NCBI GenBank assembly: GCA_026692665.1
Contig: JAPLOF010000056.1
Location: forward strand, 1 to 64,000
Length of the DNA: 64,000 bases
From: Planctomycetota bacterium
GTDB lineage: Bacteria > Planctomycetota > UBA1135 > GCA-002686595
Reading direction: 5' to 3'
Below, one piece after another: positions 36,382 through 43,809 of this stretch. Position numbers and translations under genes: made by a program. A model generated the notes under the pieces. That model was not told where the DNA came from, did no database searches, and saw nothing but the letters and a program-made list of their open reading frames with translations. Numbering within the stretch: the first letter of the stretch is position 1; each line of letters begins with the position of its first letter.

Positions 36382-38487
36382 ATGAAACCCACTCCCGTAC
36401 GCGTCGAGGCGATGGTCGGCGGACAGCGCCTGGTCCTCGAGACCGGCCAGGTCGCCCGCCAGGCCCACGGCGCCGTCATCTGCACGCTCGGCGGAACGAT
36501 GACCTTCGCGGCCATCGCCGTCGGTCCGGCCAAGGACGAGCAGGACTTCTTTCCGCTCACCGTCGACTACCGCGAGAAGACCGAAGCCGCGGGCAAGATC
36601 CCGGGCGGCTTCTTCAAGCGCGAAGGTCGGCCGACGACCAAGGAAATCCTGACCATGCGGCTCATCGACCGGTCCATCCGGCCGATGTTCCCCGAGGGCT
36701 ACAAGAACGAAGTCCAGGTCATGAGCCACGCGCTGTCGTACGACGGCGTGATGAACGCCGACATCGGCGCGATGATCGCCAGCTTCGCCGCGGTGCGCAT
36801 CTCGGGCGCTCCCTTCGAGGCGACGCTCGGCGCCGTCCGCATCGGACACCTCGACGGCAAGCTCGTGCCGTTCCCGACCGACGACCGCCGCCGCGAGGAA
36901 TCGCGGCTCGACCTCGTCGTCGCGGGCCACAAGGCGGGCATCTGCATGGTCGAGGCAGGCGCGCGCGAGCTGACCGAGAACGAGATGGTCGACGCTCTCG
37001 AACTCGCCCAGCACGTGATCGCCGAGATCTGCGCGGCGATCGACGAACTCGTGGCGAAGGCCGGCAAGCCGCCCATGTCGTGGACGCCGCCGGTCAAGGA
37101 CGCGAACCTCGAGGCGCTCGTGCACGCCTACGCGCCCCAGCTCGACGCGGTCCTCTTCACGCCCGGCAAGCACGATCGCGCCGAGGCCATCGACAAGCTG
37201 CGTGACGAGTGCATCCAGCGCGCCGTCGCGGGCATCACGGACGACAAGCAGAAGTCCGCGAAGACGAAGGCGGCCAAGGCCGAATGGGGCGAGCTCGTCC
37301 ACGCGCGCGAGCGCGAGATGATCCTCTCGGGCAAGCGCCTCGACGGCCGCGGTCTCGATCAGATCCGCGACATCGACATCGTCCCGAACTTCATCCCGCG
37401 GGTGCACGGATCGACGCTGTTCACGCGCGGCGAGACGCAGGCGATCGTCTCCGTGACGCTCGGCACTCCCGACGACGAGCAGGTCATCGACGGCATCGAC
37501 GAGGAGTACCGCAAGAACTTCTACCTGCACTACAACTTCCCGCAGTACTCGGTCGGTGAGACGCGGCGCCTCGGCGGCCCCGGTCGCCGCGAGATCGGTC
37601 ACGGCATGCTGGCCGAGCGCGCGCTCGCGGCGGTCCTCCCGCCGAAGCTCCGCTTCCCGTACACGGTGCGCATCGTGTCGGACATCACCGAGTCGAACGG
37701 CTCGAGCTCGATGGCCAGCGTCTGTGGCGGTTGCCTCTCGATGATGCTCGCCGGCGTGCCGCTCACGCAGCCCGTCGCGGGCATCGCGATGGGCCTCGTC
37801 AGCGACGGCACGCGCAATGTGATCCTCTCGGACATCCTGGGTTCCGAGGACCACCACGGCGACATGGACTTCAAGGTCGCCGGTTCGGGGCTCGGCATCA
37901 CCGCGCTCCAGATGGACATCAAGATCAAGTCCGTCTCGCGCGAGCTGCTCCAGAGCGCACTGGCTCAGGCTCTCGCCGGCCGCAAGTTCATCCTGCGGAA
38001 GATGCTCGAGGCCGTTCCGCGTCCGAAGAGCGACATCTCCGAGTTCGCGCCGCGCATGGAGGCGCTGCAGATCCCGGGCGAGAAGATCGGCTTCCTGATC
38101 GGACCCGCGGGCAAGAACATCAAGGCGATGCAGGCCGAGTACAAGGTCAAGATCTCGATCGTCGACGACACGGGCAACGTGCAGGTGTTCGGCACGGACT
38201 CCCGCCTCGTCAAGGCCTGCGCGCAGGCGATCCTCGCCATGTGCGAGACGCCGAAGATCGGCACGCGCTACACCGGCACGGTGAAGAGCGTCCGCGACTT
38301 CGGCGCGTTCATCGAGATCCTGCCGGGCGTCGAGGGCCTGTGCCACGTGTCCGAGCTCGCCGACGGCTTCGTCGAGCGCGTCACGGACATCGTCAACATG
38401 GGCGACCAGATCGAGGTCGTGATCATCCACGTCGACGACCGCGGCAAGATCAAGCTGTCGGCCAAGGCCGCGATGGCCGCGCAGTAG
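36382..38487 (+). CDS. pnp: Polyribonucleotide nucleotidyltransferase (PNPase)
   Basis: A phosphorolytic 3'-5' exoribonuclease of RNA turnover, 701 residues. Two RNase PH-like domains flank a helical linker: the first has GKIPGGFFKREGRPTTKEIL and LIDRSIRPMFPEGY, the second has GRGLDQIRDIDIVPNFIPRV, HGSTLFTRGETQA and GSSSMASVCGGCLSMM, with the catalytic acidic residues in the ILGSEDHHGDMDFKVAGS region. A KH domain (IGFLIGPAGKNIKAMQAEY) and an S1 domain (YTGTVKSVRDFGAFIEILPG) end the protein. It sits after rpsO in the classical order; a terminator follows. Confidence 0.98.
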   Translation: MKPTPVRVEAMVGGQRLVLETGQVARQAHGAVICTLGGTMTFAAIAVGPAKDEQDFFPLTVDYREKTEAAGKIPGGFFKREGRPTTKEILTMRLIDRSIRPMFPEGYKNEVQVMSHALSYDGVMNADIGAMIASFAAVRISGAPFEATLGAVRIGHLDGKLVPFPTDDRRREESRLDLVVAGHKAGICMVEAGARELTENEMVDALELAQHVIAEICAAIDELVAKAGKPPMSWTPPVKDANLEALVHAYAPQLDAVLFTPGKHDRAEAIDKLRDECIQRAVAGITDDKQKSAKTKAAKAEWGELVHAREREMILSGKRLDGRGLDQIRDIDIVPNFIPRVHGSTLFTRGETQAIVSVTLGTPDDEQVIDGIDEEYRKNFYLHYNFPQYSVGETRRLGGPGRREIGHGMLAERALAAVLPPKLRFPYTVRIVSDITESNGSSSMASVCGGCLSMMLAGVPLTQPVAGIAMGLVSDGTRNVILSDILGSEDHHGDMDFKVAGSGLGITALQMDIKIKSVSRELLQSALAQALAGRKFILRKMLEAVPRPKSDISEFAPRMEALQIPGEKIGFLIGPAGKNIKAMQAEYKVKISIVDDTGNVQVFGTDSRLVKACAQAILAMCETPKIGTRYTGTVKSVRDFGAFIEILPGVEGLCHVSELADGFVERVTDIVNMGDQIEVVIIHVDDRGKIKLSAKAAMAAQ

Positions 38488-38527
38488 CCCCACGATCCGC
38501 ACGCGATCGGCCCCGTGCCGGTCGCCG

Positions 38528-38577
38528 GCGCATCCCCCCGCCTCCGGCCCACGCCGGGTGCGGGGGGATGCGCGTTT
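38528..38577 (+). terminator. Intrinsic-type terminator after pnp
   Basis: A perfect 14-bp stem, GCGCATCCCCCCGC (38528-38541) with its reverse complement at 38560-38573, followed by GTTT. It starts 40 bases after the pnp stop codon. The stem is very stable, the U tract short. Confidence 0.75.
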
Positions 38578-38737
38578 CGGGGGCGGGGGCTGCGCGGCGT
38601 CTCCGGGGCTCCCGGGACCCGGATCCCGCGGATCGGGCTCCAGTCCCCCGGGGACGCGGCCGATGCACGTGGCGGCGGATCGCACCCGTTTCCGCGCTCC
38701 CGGCTCCTTGTCCGGGAACTTACGGGAGATGGGCTCT

Positions 38738-38764
38738 TTGCGCCGTTGGTTCGTTTGGTATACC
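38738..38764 (+). promoter_or_regulatory. Candidate promoter of the small secreted protein gene
   Basis: TTGCGC (38738-38743) and TATACC (38759-38764) with a 15-base spacer, in an unusually AT-rich patch for this window, about 105 bases before the ATG at 38870. Confidence 0.35.
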
Positions 38765-38869
38765 GAAATCGGAAATCGAGCCCGTCCCGATGTCTGCCTG
38801 GGGCGGCATCCGGGGCCCGCTCCACTCCCAAACCCGTCCCGTCGTCCTCGCAGCCAGCGCCCCCGACTC

Positions 38870-39337
38870 ATGAAGAACAGCATCCTGAAGACAACGCTGG
38901 TCGCGGCCATGGTGTGCGGCGCGTTCGCGGTGCAGGCTGCGGTGGCGGGCTCTGCCGTGGCGGGGTCTGCGGTCGACGTCCAAGCCTCGGTGAGCGTCCT
39001 GTCCGGAACGGGCCCTCAGGCCATGACCGGCTGGATCTGCGACCGCGCGGACAGCATCTGCGGGCTCGATGACCCGAAGATGCTGAGCAAGCCGGCCAAG
39101 GTCGACTACGACGCGCTCTACAAGGCCACCGCCGAGTACAAGAAGATCCGCGACGAGAAGATCGATCCCAACTCGTCCGAGGGGATCCAACTGCGGCAGC
39201 GCGCGGTCGACCGGATCCGCGAGAAGACCGAGTCGATCCGCTCGCAGAACGGCTACTGCAGCGTGTGGAAGACGATCCGCCACCAGGACGGCCGCGCCGT
39301 CCCGGACATCACGGACCAGGTCAAAGCACTGCTGTGA
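38870..39337 (+). CDS. Small secreted protein of unknown function
   Basis: 155 residues. The first 28 or so form a signal peptide (KKxx start, hydrophobic TTLVAAMVCGAFAVQAAVAG). The mature part is charged and mostly helical: YDALYKATAEYKKIRDEKID and QRAVDRIREKTESIRSQNGY, with three cysteines (GWICDRADSICGLDD and GYCSVWK). It is not recognised. The ATG at 38870 is the only start that gives a signal peptide. It lies between pnp and the secretin gene, with its own likely promoter. Confidence 0.7.
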   Translation: MKNSILKTTLVAAMVCGAFAVQAAVAGSAVAGSAVDVQASVSVLSGTGPQAMTGWICDRADSICGLDDPKMLSKPAKVDYDALYKATAEYKKIRDEKIDPNSSEGIQLRQRAVDRIREKTESIRSQNGYCSVWKTIRHQDGRAVPDITDQVKALL

Positions 39338-39401
39338 GGTGCACCCTCGCGGTTGCGTGCAGCTCCGCGCCGGTGTCCCGTAGCGCCTCCGGGAGGTTGG
39401 C

Positions 39402-40889
39402 GTGAAGCCGGCTGAGTCCCCGACCCGGATCCCGAGCCGGGCGGCCCCGCTCCTCTTCGCCGCACTCGGCTCGATCGGGCTCCATGGAGCCTGCCGGTCG
39501 ACTCCCGACGCCAGCGACTCGGCGCAACCCCAGGCTGTGGCGGCGCCGGACAAGCGTTCCGACCAGCTGACGATCGACGACTTCCGCGAGCTGATCCAGA
39601 AGGGGGCGCTGAAGCCGATCGAGGCGATGCCCGAGGACGCCAAGGACTTCGCGGACCCGCGTCCCGACGACGTGCCGTTCGACCAGGCGGCCCGGGCGCT
39701 CGAGGAGGCGCTGAAGCAGAAGCCGGAGGTGAAGCCCGCCGTCGCGGAGCCGGCCCCGGTCGTCGAGCCCGAGAACCCCTACCTCGTCTTCGGCAAGCGG
39801 ATCATCGTCTACGGCGCCCAGGGGCTCATCTCGAAGCCCTTCCCGCTCCGCGTCGGTCTCGGCGTGCAGATGAAGAAGCTCCTCGACCAGTACGGCAACT
39901 TCCCGCTGTACGACCCCACGAAGGGCCCGCAGAAACCGGACACCGTCCGGGTCGAGCTGCTGGAGAAGTGGGACCAGGAGCTGTTCTCCGACCTGCGTTC
40001 CCCCGCGGTGAACGACGGGAACACGGTGAACGTGGCCGACTGGCTCGTCGTGACGGCCGGCTTCGAGCAGCTGCGCGAGGTCCAGGACTTCATCGAGATC
40101 TTCGCGGCGGGCGTCCCGCAGATCGAGATCGAGGCCAAGATCGTCGAGGTCACCACGAACGACACGCTCGACCTGGGCGTGAAGCCGATCGACGCGACCA
40201 CGCCGATCTTCGGCTTCCCCGACTACACCTTCGTGAAGAGCCTGACGTACTCGTTGCCGAACCTGGCGTCGGCGACGGCCTCGAATTCGCTCCTCACGCT
40301 GGGCGGGGTGCAGGACGGGCTCGCGTTCAACGCCGCGCTGCAGGCGATCGCGACCTTCGAGAACGTCTCGATCATCTCCCGCCCGAAGATCGCCGTGCGC
40401 GAGGGCGGCCGGGCCGAGATCGTGAACACGCTCAAGCTGCCCAACTACAACGTCAACCAGATCAACGCGGCCGGTCAGGCCCAGGCCGCGCTCACCTACG
40501 AGGAAGTCGGCATCAAGCTCTACGTCGTGCCGCGCGTCGTGGGCACGCAGACGGTCGCCCTCAACATCGACATCGAGGCGTCCGCGCAGAGCGGCACCTC
40601 CATCTCGTTCACGCTCCAGAACGGACAGGCGATCAGCAACCCGATCATCAGCCGCCGAGCGGCGAAGACGGTCGTCTACCTGGAGCCGGGTCAGGCCGTG
40701 ATCCTGGGCGGTCTGATCAGCGAGAGGCTGGTCGACTCCGAGAACAAGGTGCCGTTCCTGGGCGACATCCCCATCCTCGGCTACCTGTTCAAGTCGACGT
40801 ACAAGCGCAAGGAACAGACGAACGTCCTGTTCTTCATCCGGCCCCGGATCCTCCAGGGCAGCGACCTGAACCGCGACTTCAGCGACTGA
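39402..40889 (+). CDS. Secretin (type II/III secretion or pilus outer-membrane pore) lipoprotein
   Basis: 495 residues. The N-terminus has a lipoprotein signal with lipobox HGAC (Cys31). After a Pro/Glu-rich linker comes an N-domain-like segment (about 125-235), then the secretin C-domain: QIEIEAKIVEVTTNDTLDLG, SIISRPKIAVREGGRAEIVN, VIRLK-like beta core, and the signature EPGQAVILGGLISER...VPFLGDIPILGYLFK with RKEQTNVLFFIRPRIL. It should form the outer-membrane ring of a secretion system, piloted by its own lipid. The GTG start at 39402 has GGGAGG five bases upstream. It is followed by a GspK-like gene, but no other secretion genes are near. Confidence 0.92.
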   Translation: MKPAESPTRIPSRAAPLLFAALGSIGLHGACRSTPDASDSAQPQAVAAPDKRSDQLTIDDFRELIQKGALKPIEAMPEDAKDFADPRPDDVPFDQAARALEEALKQKPEVKPAVAEPAPVVEPENPYLVFGKRIIVYGAQGLISKPFPLRVGLGVQMKKLLDQYGNFPLYDPTKGPQKPDTVRVELLEKWDQELFSDLRSPAVNDGNTVNVADWLVVTAGFEQLREVQDFIEIFAAGVPQIEIEAKIVEVTTNDTLDLGVKPIDATTPIFGFPDYTFVKSLTYSLPNLASATASNSLLTLGGVQDGLAFNAALQAIATFENVSIISRPKIAVREGGRAEIVNTLKLPNYNVNQINAAGQAQAALTYEEVGIKLYVVPRVVGTQTVALNIDIEASAQSGTSISFTLQNGQAISNPIISRRAAKTVVYLEPGQAVILGGLISERLVDSENKVPFLGDIPILGYLFKSTYKRKEQTNVLFFIRPRILQGSDLNRDFSD

Positions 40890-40937
40890 TCGGCCTCGAC
40901 CGAACTTCCGGGAAGCCCCCGGGACGAGCGGCGTCGG

Positions 40938-40943
40938 TAGGAT
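40938..40943 (+). promoter_or_regulatory. Start-proximal -10 box of the GspK-like gene
   Basis: TAGGAT ends nine bases before the ATG at 40953; no ribosome binding site lies between. The gene could therefore have its own leaderless transcript besides read-through from the secretin gene. Confidence 0.4.
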
Positions 40944-40952
40944 CGGATTCCC

Positions 40953-42608
40953 ATGAGGACCCTGCACGCCCACGTTCGAAATGCGCACCCGGCACGCCGC
41001 GGGGTCGCGCTCCTCTTGGCGCTCCTCCTGCTCGTCGTCCTGATCGCGATCACGATCCAGATCAGCGTCACGACCGGGACCGACGCGCGCATCGCGCGCA
41101 ACGACCTGACGATGTCCGTGATGGACCTGTCGGTCGAGTCGGCCTTGCTCCAAGTCGGCGAGACGCTCAAGACCGACGCCGACTCGACGGGGGACAGCGC
41201 AGCGGCGCCTGGCGGAGCCGCGGGCGCCGCACCTGGAGCTTCGCCGCCGGCCGCGGGCGGAGCCGGGGCCGCTCCGGGTGGTCAGGCCGAGTCCTGCGAC
41301 TCCCAGCGCGACGAGTGGCACGAGCCGCAGCGCACGACGGTCAACGACATCCAGTTGCGCATCTTCGTCCAGGACGAGGACAGCAAGTACAACGTGCTCA
41401 ACATGCTCGCGCCCGACGAGAAGGAGGCGCAAGCGGCCTTCGACCGCGTCGTGCGCATCCTCGACAACTGCCGCGAGGGCAGCCGCGAGTACGACATCGA
41501 CGCGCGCACCGCGGACGAGATGGCGAAAGCCATGCTCGAGCACATGCGACGCCGCAAGGATTCCAAGGTCCCGCGCCCGCGGCTCCTCTCCGACGTCGAG
41601 GATGCCGACGAGGGACTGCCGCAGACCCTGGAGGAGTTCGCCGCTCTGCAGCCCTTCGAGGATCACCACTTCCGCGACTTCCGCGACCGCGACGATCGCA
41701 TCGTCCATTCGATCGCGAGCTTCCTCACCGTGTGGACCTCGCTCGGCATCGCCGGCGACCTGCCACAGACCGCGAAATCCGGCAGCAGCGCCGCGGGAGC
41801 GGCCGGTGCCGGAGCGGCCGCCGGCAAGTCCGGATCCAAGTCCGGAGCATCGGGATCGACCGGCGGCACGGGGACCGGATCCACCGGCACCGGCAGCGCT
41901 GGAAAGGGCGGCTCGAGCACGCAGGGCGGCACGGGTGCCGCAGGAGCCGGTGGGACGGGCGCGGCCGGAGGTGCGGCCGGTGGAGCGGGCACGGCCGGGC
42001 AAGCGGGCGGCGGCGCCGCCGGCGCTTCGAGCGGCCCCACCAGTTCCGGCGGCTACGCCGTCAACGTGAACACGGCTCCGGCCGCGGTCCTCAAGTCGCT
42101 CTTCGACGACCGCGAGGTGCCGCCGCGCTTCTTCGACAAGGTCCTCGAGTATCGCAATCTCGAGGAGGAGAAGAAGGAAGGAGAGGCGGAGAACAAGGAC
42201 GCGAACCAGGAGAAGGAGCCCGAACTCGACGAGTACGGCCAGGAGAAGTTCGAGCGCCGGATCTTCGACTCGATCGGCGAGCTCGGAGAAGTCGAGGGCT
42301 ACAAGGATCTGCCGGCGGAACAGCAGAGCAAGATCAACCAGCTCCTGACCACGACGAGCAACGTGTTCACGATCTTCGTCGTCGCGCGGCGGACGACCTC
42401 GGCCCAGGGCGAGATGGATTCGGCGCTCTCGCCGAACGAGCTGCGCAAGAAAGAGGAGAAGTCCGGCGACTCGCTCGTGCGCGTGGTCCGCAGTGTCGTG
42501 TGGCGTCACAAAGTGGACGACGAGGTCGTGCTCACGCCGATCGTGCGTTGGGAGATCCTCGACTACCTGCCGTTCGAGGTGCTCGACTTCCCGCCCGACG
42601 ACCGCTGA
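40953..42608 (+). CDS. GspK-like minor pseudopilin with Ala/Gly-rich inserts
   Basis: 551 residues. Residues 14-40 (ARRGVALLLALLLLVVLIAI) are a type IV pilin-like N-terminal helix with a short basic leader. The GspK core is recognisable by NVLNMLAPDEKEAQAAFDRV and the helix-hairpin segment GYAVNVNTAPAAVLKSLF, followed by FTIFVVARR and VVWRHKVDDEVVLTPIVRWE. In type II secretion GspK caps the pseudopilus tip. Two low-complexity insertions interrupt it: residues 80-112 and 276-367 (Ala, Gly, Ser, Thr almost only). The frame is intact through both. It lies 63 bases after the secretin gene. Confidence 0.85.
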   Translation: MRTLHAHVRNAHPARRGVALLLALLLLVVLIAITIQISVTTGTDARIARNDLTMSVMDLSVESALLQVGETLKTDADSTGDSAAAPGGAAGAAPGASPPAAGGAGAAPGGQAESCDSQRDEWHEPQRTTVNDIQLRIFVQDEDSKYNVLNMLAPDEKEAQAAFDRVVRILDNCREGSREYDIDARTADEMAKAMLEHMRRRKDSKVPRPRLLSDVEDADEGLPQTLEEFAALQPFEDHHFRDFRDRDDRIVHSIASFLTVWTSLGIAGDLPQTAKSGSSAAGAAGAGAAAGKSGSKSGASGSTGGTGTGSTGTGSAGKGGSSTQGGTGAAGAGGTGAAGGAAGGAGTAGQAGGGAAGASSGPTSSGGYAVNVNTAPAAVLKSLFDDREVPPRFFDKVLEYRNLEEEKKEGEAENKDANQEKEPELDEYGQEKFERRIFDSIGELGEVEGYKDLPAEQQSKINQLLTTTSNVFTIFVVARRTTSAQGEMDSALSPNELRKKEEKSGDSLVRVVRSVVWRHKVDDEVVLTPIVRWEILDYLPFEVLDFPPDDR

Positions 42609-42768
42609 CCGGATCCGCGGCGGCTCCGGGCGCGAACCGTGCGTTCCGGCAGCGGCTGCCTCGTCCGCGGAGTCCTCGAGGGCGGGTCCCGGATGAGGGC
42701 CGCCCCGGGGAACGCCAGGACCGGAGCTGTGCTCAAGAACGGCCGGGGGCTTCTCCGATGCAGGACGG

Positions 42769-43674
42769 ATGCTCACGACTCTCCTTTTCCTGGCCCTGGG
42801 CACGCCCGGGGATACCGCCGCCAAGCCGGCGATCGAGCGACTCGAGGTCGTCCTGTCCGCCTGCGCGGAATCCAAGGTCGTGCGGACGACCTGGCTCTCG
42901 GATCGCCGCGCCACCGTGCACACCACGACGAACGGCATGGCATTGCCTCCGTATCCGACCCACGAGGAGCGCCACCTCGATCGCGCCGTCGAAGTGCTGG
43001 AGTGCCGCGACGGCGTTCCTCAGCGCCTGCGTGTGCGCTACGGCGAGGCCTTCGACAAGCGCCTGGACCAGGACCCGGAGCCGAACGGCGAAGAGCGCGA
43101 AGCCGGTGCTCCGACGTACACCACGGAGAAGAACCCGCTGGCGGGACGCAGCTTCCTGATCGTGCAGATGGGAGAGTCGGCGGACGTGCTCCTCCCGGAG
43201 GAATCACCGGCCAGCCCGGCCTTGGCGCGACTCGTCCTCGAGGCCGAATGCGTCGGCGGCGGCGCGGTTCCGTTGCCGGGCGACACGGTCGCGCGGGCGA
43301 TCGCCGCCTCGCCGCGAGAGAAGGGCGTCGCGTTCGAGTTCGATGCGCTCGTCGCGCGCGAGCTGCTCGGCGGCGACGAGACGGCGGAGTGCGCCGCGAC
43401 GTTCACGTTCCTCGGTGTCGAGCGCACGCCCGAAGGCCGCACGCAAGCCCGCTTCGATGCGCGCATCGTCGTGCACGAGGAGCCCGAGGGCGGCCTGGCG
43501 CGCGACGCGGAGCTGCGCGGCTTCCTGCTCGCGGAGCCGCGTTCGGGGCGGCCGCTCCAGTTCGAGGTCGAAGGCAGCGAGCGCAAGCTCGGTGCGGCCG
43601 ACGATGCGCGGAATGCGACGGAGATCGAGTCCACGGGAACGTGGCGCGTCCGCCGGACGTGGAACTGGCGCTGA
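42769..43674 (+). CDS. Exported protein of unknown function
   Basis: 301 residues with a short signal peptide (MLTTLLFLALGTPGDTAAKP). The rest is acidic and predicted beta-rich: LEVVLSACAESKVVRTTWLS, TTTNGMALPPYPTHEERHLD and VEVLECRDGVPQRLRVRYGE near the N-terminus, and GFLLAEPRSGRPLQFEVEGS near the C-terminus. No catalytic motif was found and no family recognised. It follows the GspK-like gene after 160 bases and ends tail to tail with the NapH-like gene. Confidence 0.7.
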   Translation: MLTTLLFLALGTPGDTAAKPAIERLEVVLSACAESKVVRTTWLSDRRATVHTTTNGMALPPYPTHEERHLDRAVEVLECRDGVPQRLRVRYGEAFDKRLDQDPEPNGEEREAGAPTYTTEKNPLAGRSFLIVQMGESADVLLPEESPASPALARLVLEAECVGGGAVPLPGDTVARAIAASPREKGVAFEFDALVARELLGGDETAECAATFTFLGVERTPEGRTQARFDARIVVHEEPEGGLARDAELRGFLLAEPRSGRPLQFEVEGSERKLGAADDARNATEIESTGTWRVRRTWNWR

Positions 43675-43704
43675 GCCAGGACTCTCCGGGCGCGGCCCGA
43701 CCTC

Positions 43705-43726
43705 GGGTGGAGGCGGGGCTCCACCC
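43705..43726. terminator. Hairpin between two converging genes
   Basis: A perfect 8-bp stem GGGTGGAG (43705-43712) / CTCCACCC (43719-43726) with a 6-base loop, in the 135-base gap between the convergent genes ending at 43674 and 43810. There is no U tract on either strand, so a terminator role is only plausible by position. Confidence 0.35.
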
Positions 43727-43809
43727 CGGGAATCCACGCGGCCGACCGACGGGGTGACGGACGTCCGCCGCCACACTCCGCTCCGCACTGGCGCGCGGGC
43801 GAAGCCGGA

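Larger units (their letters stand above)
38488..38869. other. Intergenic region after pnp
   Basis: 382 bases. The first 90 hold a strong terminator (38528-38577). A GC-rich stretch with short inverted repeats of CCCGGGA type follows (about 38600-38715). A promoter candidate for the next gene lies at 38738-38764. No gene was recognised. Confidence 0.65.

Noticed and set aside
31509-36560. A minus-strand open frame of 1,683 codons opposite the two lipoprotein genes and rpsO
   Set aside because: Its translation is Arg/Gly/Asp-rich without hydrophobic patterning, it runs through repeat B and the rpsO promoter region, and the plus-strand genes have clear signals and families. High GC leaves non-coding frames open.
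41778-42053. Ala/Gly-rich part of the GspK-like gene as a frameshift artefact
   Set aside because: The frame continues into the conserved GspK C-terminal half after the insert, so both sides are in the same frame.
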